Assembly (NCBI GenBank): GCA_036378535.1
Contig: DASUWH010000045.1
Coordinates: 186,001 to 250,000 of the forward strand
DNA: 64,000 nt
Source of the DNA: Gp1-AA122 sp036378535
Lineage (GTDB): Bacteria; Acidobacteriota; Terriglobia; Terriglobales; Acidobacteriaceae
Direction of reading: 5' to 3'
Shown here piece after piece: positions 8,073-17,741 of the stretch (its first letter is position 1; the number at the start of each line of letters is the position of its first letter). The position numbers were made by a program, and so were the translations under genes. The notes under the pieces were generated by a model, which worked only from the letters and a program-made list of their open reading frames with translations, ran no database searches and had not been told where the DNA came from.

Positions 8073-8693
8073 TTACTGCGTTACCGTGACCTGCACCGAT
8101 CCGCTCCCCGTAGAGGTAGTTGCGCTTATGGTTACCGCACCAGTCTGCGTTCCCACCAAAGTCGCCTGACCTGCGGAAGGGGTAGAAATGATGTTGGTGT
8201 TGCTTGAGGACCAAGTCGCGGAGCTGGTGACATTGGTTCCGCTCTGCGTCGCGGTGAAGGTAAGCGTCGAACCGGCGCCAGTCGCCGCAATGCTGATCGT
8301 AGTCCCGGAGTTGGAAGTTACGGTCACGGTTGCCGACTGTCCGACTGTCACAGTCGTGGTTCCACTGACCGCCCCGGATGTCGCCGTGATGGTCACGCCA
8401 CTTGTGGTATCTGCAATGCCTTTGACCAATCCGCTGCTACTCACGCTCACATGGGTGGAATCCCCACTGCTCCAACTGACATTGCTTACGCTGCCGGTAG
8501 TTCCGTCGTTGAAGTTACCGGTGGCCACCAGTTGCAAGGTCTGGCCAATCTGCAGATTAGGGTTCGTGGGCGTTACCGTGATGCTGCTCAGCGTAGGCTT
8601 CACGAAGAAGCCGCGGCATCCCGTCAGAGCCGTAATCAACACGACCGTGAAAACGGCCAGCAACAGCGAATTCCGCTTGGAACTCGAGATCAT
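8073..8693 (-). CDS. Ig-like (Big_2) domain lipoprotein
   Basis: A 206-residue protein with a lipoprotein signal ending LITALTGC. It then has two bacterial Ig-like units rich in Thr/Ser/Val (SSITVTPTNPNLQIGQTLQL..WSSGDSTHVSVSSSGLVKGIA and a second ending GSVQVTVTQ). The first unit matches the Big_2 pattern of bacterial surface proteins. It probably sits in the outer membrane with a structural or binding role. It is separated from the SH3 lipoprotein by about 90 bases and may be co-transcribed with it. Confidence 0.8.
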   Translation of the reverse strand: MISSSKRNSLLLAVFTVVLITALTGCRGFFVKPTLSSITVTPTNPNLQIGQTLQLVATGNFNDGTTGSVSNVSWSSGDSTHVSVSSSGLVKGIADTTSGVTITATSGAVSGTTTVTVGQSATVTVTSNSGTTISIAATGAGSTLTFTATQSGTNVTSSATWSSSNTNIISTPSAGQATLVGTQTGAVTISATTSTGSGSVQVTVTQ

Positions 8694-8897
8694 AACGAAC
8701 CCTCGATACCCCTCTGCGATCGGTTGGCTAGTGGCGTACCGCCGATTGTAGCAGAAGGAATTTTCACTCTATTTACTCCTAAGGACATGAACCAAAACAC
8801 TCTTCCGACATAGAACGCCCGTCCGACCCCGGGCTTGCAGGTTTTGTTACGCCCGAACAACTATGCTTACCTCCACCATATAATCGCTTTATTCACT

Positions 8898-10349
8898 ATG
8901 AAGAGCGCCCTGGTTCTCTGGACCATGCCGGTTTTGCTGTTTGCAAGTACCTTCGTTCAGGCTCAGGGACAACAAAGCCCGGAACCTGCGTTGAGCCAGC
9001 CCAATGCAGCACCTCCTGTGGTCTGCTCCCGTTGTATTCGAGCCCATATGGACTTCCTGGCCTCTGACGCCTTGCGCGGCCGGGGTAGCGGAACCGCCGA
9101 CGAACTGCTGGCTGCCACCTACATCGCGTCGGAATTGAAACAGTACGGTGTCGAGCCCGCCGGGGACGCTGGTAGTTTCATCCAGCGCGCGACTGTGCTT
9201 CACCGTCCCCTCACCGGTTCGCTGCGCTTGACCGTGAAGAATTCTGCCGGCGTTGTTTTGCATACCTGGACCCACGGTAAGCAGTTTCTTGCGCTTCAGC
9301 TCGCAGACGGCGATGTTTCAGGGCCGCTGCAAAAATACAGTCCCAGCGAGCCTCCGACACTGAAACCGGGCGCCTTCGTGTTTATCAGCCGTAGCGGCGG
9401 TCAGAACATTCAACAATTAGCCTTCCAATTGATTTCGCAAGGCGCCGCGGCCGTCATCGTGCCCGAATCCACTCGCCTTAGAGCCCGCTGGGACGCTCTC
9501 GCTGCGAAGCTTCCCACGCTGCCAACTCAGGTTGAGGGTAATCAACAAGGCGATATAAGTGCCCGAGCCACCGTGTTGGCGGTCAACTATGCCGCTGCAG
9601 ACCAACTTGCCCATGCAGCCGAGGGCACCCCGCTTCACCTGCACGCCCGGCCGGGCAAAGCTCACGAAAGCTACACCTGGAACGTGGTCGGGAAAATTTC
9701 AGGCACCGATCCCGACCAGCAGCACGATGACATTCTGCTCACCGCGCATCTGGATCATCTCGGCGTCGGAGTTCCAGTCAACGGCGACGATATCTACAAC
9801 GGCGCTGACGACGACGCCTCCGGCACTACCGCCGTCCTGGAATTGGCGCGCGCGCTCGCCAGCGGGCCCAAGCCGCGGCGCACGGTGATCTTTACCCTGT
9901 TTGGGAGCGAAGAAAAAGGCGCTTTGGGATCCATTTATTTCCGCGCACATCCCCCCGTTCCCTTGCAGGACATCGCCGCCTATCTTGAATTTGAGATGAT
10001 CGGCCGCCCTGATCCGGCCGTGCCCCGCGACACGCTTTGGCTCACCGGCTGGAACCGCACCAATCTCGGTCCCGAACTAGCCAAACACGGGGCTCACTTG
10101 GTCGGCGATCCCCATCCCGCGGAGGATTTCTTCCAGCGTTCCGATAATTATGTTTTTGCCAAACAGGGAGTCATCGCGCAAACGGTTTCGAGCTACGGCC
10201 TGCACCCTGATTATCATCAGCCCAGCGACGACCTCGCCCACATCGATTTCCAGCACATGGACGAAGCCATCGAGTCCCTGCTGGCTCCGGTACTCTGGCT
10301 AGCCAATTCGGATTTTGTGCCCCATTGGAATGAAGGGGGAAAGCCTTAG
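8898..10349 (+). CDS. Secreted M28-family zinc metallopeptidase with PA-type insert
   Basis: A 483-aa exported peptidase. I use ATG 8898 because MKSALVLWTMPVLLFASTFVQA is a signal peptide; the frame is open further upstream but that part is not signal-like. The M28 zinc ligands are visible as AHLDHLG, NGADDDASG, FGSEEKG and the final His in LHPDYHQPSDD. A protease-associated region lies between the N-terminal MDFLASDALRGRG segment and the catalytic core (FVFISRSGGQNIQQLAFQL region). It probably trims peptides in the periplasm or outside. A TATAAT ends 13 bases before the ATG, giving a very short leader. Confidence 0.88.
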   Translation: MKSALVLWTMPVLLFASTFVQAQGQQSPEPALSQPNAAPPVVCSRCIRAHMDFLASDALRGRGSGTADELLAATYIASELKQYGVEPAGDAGSFIQRATVLHRPLTGSLRLTVKNSAGVVLHTWTHGKQFLALQLADGDVSGPLQKYSPSEPPTLKPGAFVFISRSGGQNIQQLAFQLISQGAAAVIVPESTRLRARWDALAAKLPTLPTQVEGNQQGDISARATVLAVNYAAADQLAHAAEGTPLHLHARPGKAHESYTWNVVGKISGTDPDQQHDDILLTAHLDHLGVGVPVNGDDIYNGADDDASGTTAVLELARALASGPKPRRTVIFTLFGSEEKGALGSIYFRAHPPVPLQDIAAYLEFEMIGRPDPAVPRDTLWLTGWNRTNLGPELAKHGAHLVGDPHPAEDFFQRSDNYVFAKQGVIAQTVSSYGLHPDYHQPSDDLAHIDFQHMDEAIESLLAPVLWLANSDFVPHWNEGGKP

Positions 10350-10786
10350 GACAAGGTTTCAAGGTTTCCAGGTTCTAGAGCAGCTTAAGAAATACTGTGA
10401 TCCGGCCGGTTTGAAGGGGCGCGACTTTAGAGGCTGCGGGAAAAAGAACCAGGTAAGTAGAATCGGGAAGGGCACGAGTTTACTCGTGCCGCTAAGACGT
10501 TGAATATACGGCCGCGCTTTAGCGCCTGAGGGTCGCCTCTTGATGTATGTATGAGTTTTGCCGCAACTTGTTCAGCCGCGCCGAAAGGCAACCCTACTCC
10601 AGGCTCGCGGGCTTCAGCCCGCCCACCGAATCTTGAACCGCCCTAAGGTGCTTTCAAAGTTCTAAGGTTCACCATGCTTACTTTGAAACTTTAGCTGGTC
10701 CCTTTACGCCTGAACCCGGCGGCCAATATAATCAACTTTCCCGTAGAGACGCAGCTTGCTGCGTCTCGGAATTGGAGTGGAATCGA
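10350..10786. repeat. Repeat-filled gap without a gene
   Basis: Holds several dispersed repeats: the GGTTTCAAGGTTTC type (about 10353-10380 and 10645-10695, family E), a 67-bp family C element at 10465-10531 nearly identical to 25902-25968, a GCGGGCTTCAGCCCGC palindrome near 10605-10625 and a perfect 9-bp hairpin at 10746-10767. No open frame of coding character is seen. Confidence 0.65.
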
Positions 10787-10960
10787 ATGTCAGCCCCGTC
10801 AAGACGGCCGGAAATCCGCCGCCGCCGCACCCGCAAAGAAAAGATTGCCAAACTCCGCAAGTCATTTGCCATGTCCACATCGGATGCCGAGAAAAAGCGC
10901 ATCACCGACAAGCTGCAGCGCCTGAGCCTGGCCTCCCCCGGACAAGCGATAACTACCTAG
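10787..10960 (+). CDS. Small basic protein, DUF6800-like
   Basis: A 57-residue, strongly basic protein (RRPEIRRRRTRKEKIAKLRK near the N terminus) ending in a short helical region. The pattern resembles the small DUF6800 family, but I cannot confirm this here and its function is unknown. ATG 10787 has GGAGTGG 6 bases upstream. A perfect 9-bp hairpin (10746-10767) sits just before the ribosome site and could affect expression, or may only be a repeat. Confidence 0.6.
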   Translation: MSAPSRRPEIRRRRTRKEKIAKLRKSFAMSTSDAEKKRITDKLQRLSLASPGQAITT

Positions 10961-10993
10961 CGGCCGGGTATCATCCAATTCTGTTATCCAACT

Positions 10994-11047
10994 TTGTCAC
11001 CTCGAGCGAAGGCGAGAGCCTGCCCCGAGCGAAGCTTGCGTTGTGTT
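10994..11047 (+). repeat. Family A dispersed repeat, diverged copy
   Basis: Starts TGTCACCTCGAGCGAAGG and ends with the GTTGTGTTGCC side of the element, next to the stop of the glycosyltransferase gene. Confidence 0.5.
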
Positions 11048-11051
11048 GCCG

Positions 11052-12236
11052 TCACCCGGAGTTAACCACCTTGGGTTGCACCTCGGCCGCCCTTCGCGTG
11101 CTCGCGCCACCCGCGACTTCCTCGTAAACCTGCAACACCCGGCGCGCGGAAATTTCCCACGAAAACCGCTGGGCTTGCTCGTAGCTGCGCTGTTTCATCC
11201 TGTCTCGCAGTTCCTGATCGACCAGAACCCGGTGTATCGCGCGCATGATCTCGAACACGTTTTCCGGATTCACCAGCACCGCCGCGTTGCCCACCACTTC
11301 CGGCAGCGACGACGTATTCGACGTCACTACCGGTGTGCTGTGCGCCATGGCTTCCAGCGGCGGCAGTCCGAATCCTTCATACAGTGACGGAAAAACGAAT
11401 ACCTTGGCTTCGTCGTAGAAAATGCGCAGCACCTCGATGGGCACGAAGCCCAGAAACCGCACATCGTTCTGAACGCCGCTCTTGATCACCGTCCTTCGCA
11501 AGTCAGGATGCTTCGAGAGTTCGTCGCCGATGATGATCAGCTTCAGGTCGGGATACAATCCGTCCTTTTCCAGCGCTGCCTTCAACGCCGAAAAGGCCTC
11601 AATGATGCGCACCAGGTTCTTGTGCGGGCTGATCCTGCCGGCGTAGAGCAGAAACGGATAATTCACCTGGTAGCGCTGTGCGATGAACTGATGATCCGCG
11701 GCCGTAGCGTGCCCGCGCAGGAATCTCTCGTCAATCGCGTTGTAAACCGTCTCAATGCGGCGTGAGGCGATGCCAAATAATTTTTCCAGCTCGCTCTTGG
11801 TGAATTGCGACACCGCAAAAATCCGCGCCGCCCCCCGGAGCACGCGCCGGGTCATATGAAAGTGCAGTGAGCGCCGCATGTCCGATTGCCCGCGGGCCCG
11901 GGCCATGTGCTCCAGCACGTCGTGCACAGTCATCACGTAGGGACACGGAAGCGCCCGCGGAAGCGAGAAAAGGTGTGGAATATGCACCACGTCGCACTGC
12001 ATCCGCCGCACCGTGGTGCGGAAGGCGAAGTATCCACGTGTCGAGTTGTCGGGCTCGACAAAGGTGATGCTGCGGAAATTGCCCGGAAGTGGTCCGATTT
12101 CTCCGGCCTTCTCCGGAGAACCGATCAGGTAATACCGGTTCGTGCGATCCAGCCGGCTGAGTGCCCGCACGATATTCCGGATATAGGTTCCGACGCCAAA
12201 ATCAGTGCTGCGCCGGATATCGATGGCGACTTTCAC
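11052..12236 (-). CDS. GT4-family glycosyltransferase
   Basis: A 394-aa GT-B retaining glycosyltransferase. The N domain has VAIDIRRSTDFGVGTYIRNI (sugar-acceptor glycine loop) and VHIPHLFSLP. The C domain has FLLYAGRISPHKNL, VRFLGFVP and the EX7E-type motif PSLYEGFGLPPLEAMAHSTPVV, which binds the nucleotide. It transfers a sugar from a nucleotide or lipid donor in cell-envelope or exopolysaccharide synthesis; donor and acceptor are not predictable. The start is GTG 12236. No other glycan gene is adjacent. Confidence 0.9.
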   Translation of the reverse strand: MKVAIDIRRSTDFGVGTYIRNIVRALSRLDRTNRYYLIGSPEKAGEIGPLPGNFRSITFVEPDNSTRGYFAFRTTVRRMQCDVVHIPHLFSLPRALPCPYVMTVHDVLEHMARARGQSDMRRSLHFHMTRRVLRGAARIFAVSQFTKSELEKLFGIASRRIETVYNAIDERFLRGHATAADHQFIAQRYQVNYPFLLYAGRISPHKNLVRIIEAFSALKAALEKDGLYPDLKLIIIGDELSKHPDLRRTVIKSGVQNDVRFLGFVPIEVLRIFYDEAKVFVFPSLYEGFGLPPLEAMAHSTPVVTSNTSSLPEVVGNAAVLVNPENVFEIMRAIHRVLVDQELRDRMKQRSYEQAQRFSWEISARRVLQVYEEVAGGASTRRAAEVQPKVVNSG

Positions 12237-12324
12237 GGGAGTGATTTAACCACAAGCGGACACCGAGAGTGCAGGAGAACCCAGGGAATGACCGCCGTGG
12301 GGCTGAATGTTGTGTCGCGAATCC

Positions 12325-13614
12325 TCAGACTCTGGCCTCGGCCTGAGCTTTCGCACGCCTCTCCGGATAAAGCGGGAAGGCTTCTGCCAGATCGAGCACT
12401 TGCCGCCGCACCTTTCCGAGCACGCCCGCATCGGTCCGGCTATGGAGCACTTCCGAAATCCAGCGTCCAATCTGCCGCATTTCGCCTTCTTTCATGCCCC
12501 GCGTAGTCAAGGCCGGCGTGCCGATGCGAATCCCGCTCGGCTTCATCGGCGGGTTGGTATCGAAAGGAATCGCGTTCTTGTTGACCGTAATACCCGCTTC
12601 GCCCAGTGCCTTCTCGGCTTCGCTGCCGAGCATGCCCTTGGAGAAGACATCCACCAGCATCAGGTGAGTATCGGTTCCTCCGGAAATGACGCGGAAGCCC
12701 TCGGCTGCCAGGCTTTCGGCCAGCACCTTGGCATTGGCGACGATCTGGCGCGCATAATCGCGGAAGGACGCCTGCATGGCCTCATGGAAGCAAACCGCCT
12801 TGGCGGCGATGATGTGCACCAGCGGCCCGCCCTGCATTCCCGGAAAAACGGTCTTGTCGATAGCCGCCGCATATTCACTCTTGCACAGGATCATGCCCGC
12901 TCGTGGCCCGCGCAGCGTCTTGTGCGTCGTGGTGGTGACGATTTGCGCATGCGGCACCGGCGACGGGTGCACCCCTCCGGCCACCAATCCGGCGAAATGC
13001 GCCATATCTACCAGGAATAGAGCGCCGACCTTGTCCGCGATCTTTCGCATGCGCGCGAAATCAATAATGCGTGGATACGCGCTGCCCCCGCCGATGATCA
13101 GCTTCGGCCGCTCCTTTTCGGCCAGTTTTTCCAGATCGTCGTAGTCGATGGTCTCGGTCTCTTTGGTGACCCCGTACGGCACGATTTTGTAGGTCTTGCC
13201 GGAGAAGTTGAGATGGTGTCCATGCGTAAGATGGCCGCCATGCGCAAGGTTCAACCCCAGAATGGTGTCGCCAGGCTGAAGCACCGCCGCATAAGCTTCC
13301 ATGTTGGCCTGCGATCCCGCATGCGGTTGGACATTGGCATGTTCCGCACCGAAGAGTTTTTTGGCGCGCTCGCGCGCCAGGTCCTCCACGACATCCGCGA
13401 ACTCGCATCCGCCGTAATACCGTTTGCCGGGATAGCCTTCCGCATACTTGTTCGTGAACACCGAGCCCATGGCTTCGAGCACGGCCTCGCTGACAAAGTT
13501 TTCGGAGGCGATCAGCTCCAGCCCTTCGTGCTGGCGGCGAACCTCATTGTCGATAGCGTTAGCAACCTGGGGATCCACTTCATTGAGCGGTCGCGACATC
13601 GGATCGGTTTTCAT
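12325..13614 (-). CDS. glyA: Serine hydroxymethyltransferase
   Basis: A 429-aa PLP enzyme converting serine and tetrahydrofolate to glycine and methylene-tetrahydrofolate. Clear landmarks are ELIASENFVSEAV, NKYAEGYPGKRYYGG, QPHAGSQANM and the cofactor lysine in VVTTTTHKTLRGPRAG (around residue 230). Length and sequence are standard. The GNAT gene ends 10 bases upstream of the start, so both may be in one transcript with the hydrolase further upstream. Confidence 0.97.
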   Translation of the reverse strand: MKTDPMSRPLNEVDPQVANAIDNEVRRQHEGLELIASENFVSEAVLEAMGSVFTNKYAEGYPGKRYYGGCEFADVVEDLARERAKKLFGAEHANVQPHAGSQANMEAYAAVLQPGDTILGLNLAHGGHLTHGHHLNFSGKTYKIVPYGVTKETETIDYDDLEKLAEKERPKLIIGGGSAYPRIIDFARMRKIADKVGALFLVDMAHFAGLVAGGVHPSPVPHAQIVTTTTHKTLRGPRAGMILCKSEYAAAIDKTVFPGMQGGPLVHIIAAKAVCFHEAMQASFRDYARQIVANAKVLAESLAAEGFRVISGGTDTHLMLVDVFSKGMLGSEAEKALGEAGITVNKNAIPFDTNPPMKPSGIRIGTPALTTRGMKEGEMRQIGRWISEVLHSRTDAGVLGKVRRQVLDLAEAFPLYPERRAKAQAEARV

Positions 13615-13624
13615 AAGATAGCTC

Positions 13625-14128
13625 TTAGCTCTCAGCTTTTAGCTTGCGTTGGGCGGCACGCTTGTAAACGGCGCCATCATGGATTTCCATATGCCGCTCT
13701 GGTGATTTTACAGGCTGGAACCCGAACTGGGCATAGAGTCCGTGCGCATCGCGGGTAACCAGGCCCCAGCGGCGTAATCCCTGCAAATCTGGGTGTTCCA
13801 TGATGCTTCGCATCACCAGCTTACCCAACCCGTAGCCGCGAAACGGCTCGATGATAAAAACGTCGCCAATGTATGCGTAAGTGGCGAAATCGGAAATCAC
13901 GTGCGCGAATCCCACCTGCTTCCCGCCACGATACACGCCGAAACAAAGCGAATTCTCAATGGAGCGATCCACGGTTTTTCTGGGAATACCCTTAGCCCAA
14001 TAGCAGCCATTTAGAAATTCGTAGATTAATTCACGATCCAGCCGGCGCTTGTCCGTACTGACCACGAAACCGCGTCTGCCGCGCAGCTTGTTAGGCGCTC
14101 TTTCGGATTGCAATGACTTTGCGGACAT
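13625..14128 (-). CDS. GNAT family N-acetyltransferase
   Basis: A 167-aa acetyltransferase. The core shows KQVGFAHVISD, YIGDVFIIEPFRGYGLGKLVM (acetyl-CoA binding R-G-x-G-L/G) and LYAQFGFQPV. I use ATG 14128: the 19 codons upstream (to 14185) consist of the CTGACGACTGAAAGC-type intergenic repeat and are probably not translated. The acceptor substrate is unknown. Confidence 0.85.
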   Translation of the reverse strand: MSAKSLQSERAPNKLRGRRGFVVSTDKRRLDRELIYEFLNGCYWAKGIPRKTVDRSIENSLCFGVYRGGKQVGFAHVISDFATYAYIGDVFIIEPFRGYGLGKLVMRSIMEHPDLQGLRRWGLVTRDAHGLYAQFGFQPVKSPERHMEIHDGAVYKRAAQRKLKAES

Positions 14129-14186
14129 CAAGAATGTAGCTGACGACTGACAGCTGATAGCCGATTGCTGACGACTGAAAGCCATT

Positions 14187-15305
14187 TTACGCGTCGAAAG
14201 CGGTCCTCAGGAATGAGGCAATCTGCCAGCCATCCATGTATTTGTACGGCGTTTCCCCGGTCGTGTAATGGCCACACGGCAAGACCACAACTTTGTGATC
14301 GAGCCGGTGCCGCGCAAATTCGGCTACCACCTCGCGCGAGAACTCCGGCAGGAAGGTGAGATCGTATTTGGCATAGATGATGAGCGATTTTCTGCGATAG
14401 CGGGAAAACTGGTCGAAATACGACATAGGGCTGATCGCCGCCCACAGCTGGCGGAGACGCTCGATATCAATCTTGGATTCCAACCCGGCCCGGATATGCC
14501 GGGTAGATTGCCCGTGCCACACCACGTCGGCAAAGTAAGTCGAAGCATGATTGAACGCAGCCACTCGGATGCGCGCGTCGTGTGCGGCCGCCAGAAACGC
14601 GTAACAGGAACCCAGGCTGGTGCCCACAATACCCAACTGACGAAAGCCCTGCTGCTCCAGCCAATCCAGGCAGCAGCGGATATCTACGACTCCCTGCCGC
14701 ACGGCATCGAGGGTCCGTCCGATATTCGCGGACACCGCGTAATCGGCCCGGCTGATTTCACCCGGCATGCGAATGTCGTGATACGGCATGCTGAGGCGCA
14801 GCACCGAAATTCCAATCAGGTTCAACGCGTGGCACAGGCCGGTGTAGGCAATAGCATCAGCATTCCAGTGCGGCAGAAGCACGACCGCGCGCCTTCCCCG
14901 CGCCGGAAACCAGCGCGCGTTCGCCAAATTGTTCTCCGGATAAGGCGTGCGCGCCGGCGACGTGAAGCGAAGAAAATCCGCGTACGTACCGCGAACTTTC
15001 TCTTCCAGCCTGGGATCTGGAACTTCGCGCGTGCTGAATACCTGAATCTCCCGGCGCTCGAGCCGAAAATCTGCCGGACGGGAATACGAGTAAAACTCGT
15101 CGCTGTTCGAAATAATCCGGCGGTTGTAGTCGGCAAGAAATTTATCGGGATTCGCGGCAATCTCGTCCGCTGTGCACCCATTACGGCACGGCCACGCCGC
15201 CGTCCATTCCAGTCCCCAGTCCAGCGGGCGAACCACGCGGTTGTTATCCACCGACGTCAGCCGGTGCTCCCAATCGTGCATCCATTTTTGGTAACGCACA
15301 CCCAT
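14187..15305 (-). CDS. Alpha/beta hydrolase (ABHD18-like)
   Basis: A 372-aa serine hydrolase. The nucleophile elbow is GTSLGS, with a strand-turn-helix context (QLGIVGTSLGSCYAFL). An aspartate in IIYAKYDLTFLPEFSR and the C-terminal His in VVLPCGHYTTGETP complete a likely catalytic triad. An N-terminal part of about 110 residues precedes the hydrolase core. The overall pattern resembles the ABHD18 family; the substrate is unknown. No signal peptide is seen, so it is probably cytoplasmic. Confidence 0.78.
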   Translation of the reverse strand: MGVRYQKWMHDWEHRLTSVDNNRVVRPLDWGLEWTAAWPCRNGCTADEIAANPDKFLADYNRRIISNSDEFYSYSRPADFRLERREIQVFSTREVPDPRLEEKVRGTYADFLRFTSPARTPYPENNLANARWFPARGRRAVVLLPHWNADAIAYTGLCHALNLIGISVLRLSMPYHDIRMPGEISRADYAVSANIGRTLDAVRQGVVDIRCCLDWLEQQGFRQLGIVGTSLGSCYAFLAAAHDARIRVAAFNHASTYFADVVWHGQSTRHIRAGLESKIDIERLRQLWAAISPMSYFDQFSRYRRKSLIIYAKYDLTFLPEFSREVVAEFARHRLDHKVVVLPCGHYTTGETPYKYMDGWQIASFLRTAFDA

Positions 15306-15466
15306 CGTTGAAATACTAGCAAAGCCACCCGGGAACCGCAGTTAACTCGCACCCAGTGGGGAAATGCCGGGATATGTCGTGTAATCCCTGCAGCGAAGGG
15401 AGATGCCGCCGCAGCCAGAACTTGACCCAAAGCTGCCAATTTGCGCCCCTGCCAGACACAACTAGA

Positions 15467-16483
15467 ATGTGCTCGCCCATGACCAATGTCTTTCTTGTGG
15501 GTGCCCCGCTGCTGCTGCTCGCTTACTACGTCATCGTCTTTTTCTCGCTGGGAACTGAGTCGACTCCGCCCCCGGTCGCGCCACAATATGAGCCACCAAG
15601 CGGATTCTCCCCTGCTTCCGTCCGGCTGCTGTGGCGAGGCGTCGCCGATGCCCGAAGCGTGGCCGCCGTCTTAGCGGATCTATGCGCCCGGCGTCTGATC
15701 TCGCTCGAAAAGAAGAGCAGTAAGTACACAGTCAAGCGCATGTACTCGCAGCCGACTCCGCTGCCCGACCTTCCGCGTGAAGAAAACGTTGTTCTGGATT
15801 TCTTATTTGCAAATTTCTACCAGGAAACGGTTTTTGATCCCTCGCGGCAGTCTCAAGGCTGCGCGTCCGTCATCCAAGGCGTGCTCTTGAAGAACATGGG
15901 GTCGCGATACTGGAACTCGCATGCGGGATACGTTGCCATCGGTGTACTCGGGTCGTGCATCGCAGCTTTGGCTCTTCTTTTGCTTCGTAGCTCGCCCCAT
16001 ACCGCGATGGATTCGATTTTCGTCACAGTTTTCATCGCGGCTATTGCCCTGTTCGGTGGAATCGCGCTTCAGGCGCTCCAACCACTGGTTCGCGATATCC
16101 GACAGGGTACCTGCAGTTTCGGAAGAATCTTCCTAATGCTGCTCCTCTTAGGTTTTCTTGCGATGTGGTTTGTCCTGGTTGCAACCAGGCTAGGAGCCGA
16201 TTATTCCTCGATCATCATTAGCGCCATTTTCGCCATGACCTTGCTGAACCTGATTGCACAGCCTCTCTTGCGCCGGGACACCGAAGAAGGCAAGAGACTA
16301 AAGCGACACATCGAAGGATTTCGCGCGTTCCTGATCGCGGTCGAGCAAGATCAGCTCGATCGCATGAATCGCCCGAAGAACGAAATCGGATACGCGGGCC
16401 ACCTCCCTTACGCCATCGCGCTGGAGGTGAAAGAAGCCTGGGGAGATCACCTGGCTAACGAATTGTTCCCGAGTGTGGGCTGA
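15467..16483 (+). CDS. DUF2207-like membrane protein (C-terminal part of family)
   Basis: A 338-aa membrane protein. After a first span (VFLVGAPLLLLAYYVIVFFSLG) a segment SPASVRLLWRGVADARSVAAVLADLCARRLISL matches the central DUF2207 region. Three further spans lie at about GYVAIGVLGSCIAALALLLL, MDSIFVTVFIAAIALFGG and IFLMLLLLGFLAMWFVLVA. A family-like tail has the E-G-F-R-A-F-L motif. The large N-terminal extracytoplasmic DUF2207 domain seems absent. Start uncertain between ATG 15467 and 15479. Confidence 0.65.
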   Translation: MCSPMTNVFLVGAPLLLLAYYVIVFFSLGTESTPPPVAPQYEPPSGFSPASVRLLWRGVADARSVAAVLADLCARRLISLEKKSSKYTVKRMYSQPTPLPDLPREENVVLDFLFANFYQETVFDPSRQSQGCASVIQGVLLKNMGSRYWNSHAGYVAIGVLGSCIAALALLLLRSSPHTAMDSIFVTVFIAAIALFGGIALQALQPLVRDIRQGTCSFGRIFLMLLLLGFLAMWFVLVATRLGADYSSIIISAIFAMTLLNLIAQPLLRRDTEEGKRLKRHIEGFRAFLIAVEQDQLDRMNRPKNEIGYAGHLPYAIALEVKEAWGDHLANELFPSVG

Positions 16484-16548
16484 GAACGCGCAGCCCAGAA
16501 CCAAGGGCCAGAAGGCGCTGCCCGTCCGCGCGAATCCGCAGCCAGCTT

Positions 16549-17727
16549 TTAGCTGCTGTATCTTCTGGGAACCCGTTTCGATATCGCACAGAGTATTTCG
16601 TAAGGAATGGTTTCAGCCAGATCGGCATGCTCCTGGGCGCTGACCGTCAAACCATCGCTGCTGCCCAGCAGGATGACCTCGTCTCCGACCTCGACGCCGG
16701 CAATGCCGGTCACATCGATGAGCGTCAGATCCATAGAGATGAGCCCTACGATGGGAGCATAGTGATCGCGCACAATCACGCGCCCGCCCGATGACAGCGC
16801 CCGATTCAGCCCATCGGCGTATCCCACCGGCAACACCGCAATCCGAGCGGGGCTCTTGGTGACGTAGGTCCCGCCATAACCCAGCGCCTGGTTAGCTTCC
16901 ATATCGCGAATGGCCAGAATCCGGGTCTTCCACGTCAGAACCGGTTTGACGCTCAGTCTTAAGGCGCTCCCGCTGACCTCGCGTCCCGCCCGCTGGAAAG
17001 GCAGGTAATAGCCATAGAGGGCCAAACCAGGACGCACCATATTGTTCCACGCGGCACGCCGCGAAATAGCTGCCGAAGTATTGGCCACGTGGACCAAGGC
17101 GGGTTCCACCCCGGCTGCACGCAATAAACTTCGTGCCTTATCGAAAGATTTCAGTTGCTCTTCCGCGGAAGGAGCGTCCAACACCTCGGAAGACGCCAAA
17201 TGAGTAGATAAGCCTTCGAGAGAAAGATGTTCGGCAGCTTTCAACAGCTCCAGCAGTCGAGGCAGCGCCTGCACGCTCACCCCCAGCCGCCCCATGCCGC
17301 TGTCAACCTTGAGATGCACCGGATGCCGCCCCGCGCCCAGTTTCGCCGACGCCCGATTCAGCGACTCGATCTGCCACGGTTCCCAGACCGTGGGCGTCAA
17401 CCCCAACCCGACAATCTCCTCTTCTTCACCCCGCCAGAACCCCGTCATCAGCAGGATGCGGCTGCGGATCTCCGCCTCGCGCAACGGAATGGCTTCATCC
17501 AGCGACGTTACGCCAAGCCATTTCGCTCCCTCGGCTTCGAGCGCGACCGAACTTTCCACCGCGCCGTGCCCATAAGCATCCGCCTTCACCACCGCGCAGA
17601 CGGTCACATTCCTGCCCACGTGCTGCTGCACGGTGCGGAAGTTCTGTCGCAAGGTACTCAACGACACTTCCGCCCAGGTCGGCCGGGTTGCCGTGCGATT
17701 GATCTTTCCTGTCAGCGTGGTTGCCAC
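16549..17727 (-). CDS. alr: Alanine racemase
   Basis: A 392-aa PLP racemase producing D-alanine for peptidoglycan. The cofactor lysine is K48 in AVVKADAYGHG. The C-terminal domain supplies the second catalytic tyrosine (LGYGGTYVTKSPARIA). The MVRPGLALYGYYL and ISMDLTLIDVT motifs are standard. It starts with GTG 17727. A TATAAT on the same strand (17736-17741) ends only 8 bases upstream, which suggests a leaderless transcript. Confidence 0.95.
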   Translation of the reverse strand: MATTLTGKINRTATRPTWAEVSLSTLRQNFRTVQQHVGRNVTVCAVVKADAYGHGAVESSVALEAEGAKWLGVTSLDEAIPLREAEIRSRILLMTGFWRGEEEEIVGLGLTPTVWEPWQIESLNRASAKLGAGRHPVHLKVDSGMGRLGVSVQALPRLLELLKAAEHLSLEGLSTHLASSEVLDAPSAEEQLKSFDKARSLLRAAGVEPALVHVANTSAAISRRAAWNNMVRPGLALYGYYLPFQRAGREVSGSALRLSVKPVLTWKTRILAIRDMEANQALGYGGTYVTKSPARIAVLPVGYADGLNRALSSGGRVIVRDHYAPIVGLISMDLTLIDVTGIAGVEVGDEVILLGSSDGLTVSAQEHADLAETIPYEILCAISKRVPRRYSS

Positions 17728-17735
17728 TCATTCGG

Positions 17736-17741
17736 ATTATA
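17736..17741 (-). promoter_or_regulatory. -10 box next to the alr start
   Basis: Minus-strand TATAAT whose expected transcription start falls within a few bases of the alr GTG. No clear -35 is visible at the usual spacing. Confidence 0.45.

Noticed and set aside
10350..10786. Structured RNA such as RNase P, tmRNA or SRP RNA
   Set aside because: No recognisable core motifs; the segment is made of dispersed repeats also found elsewhere.
14268..15311. 347-aa frame opposite the alpha/beta hydrolase
   Set aside because: Antisense shadow; the hydrolase has its catalytic motifs.
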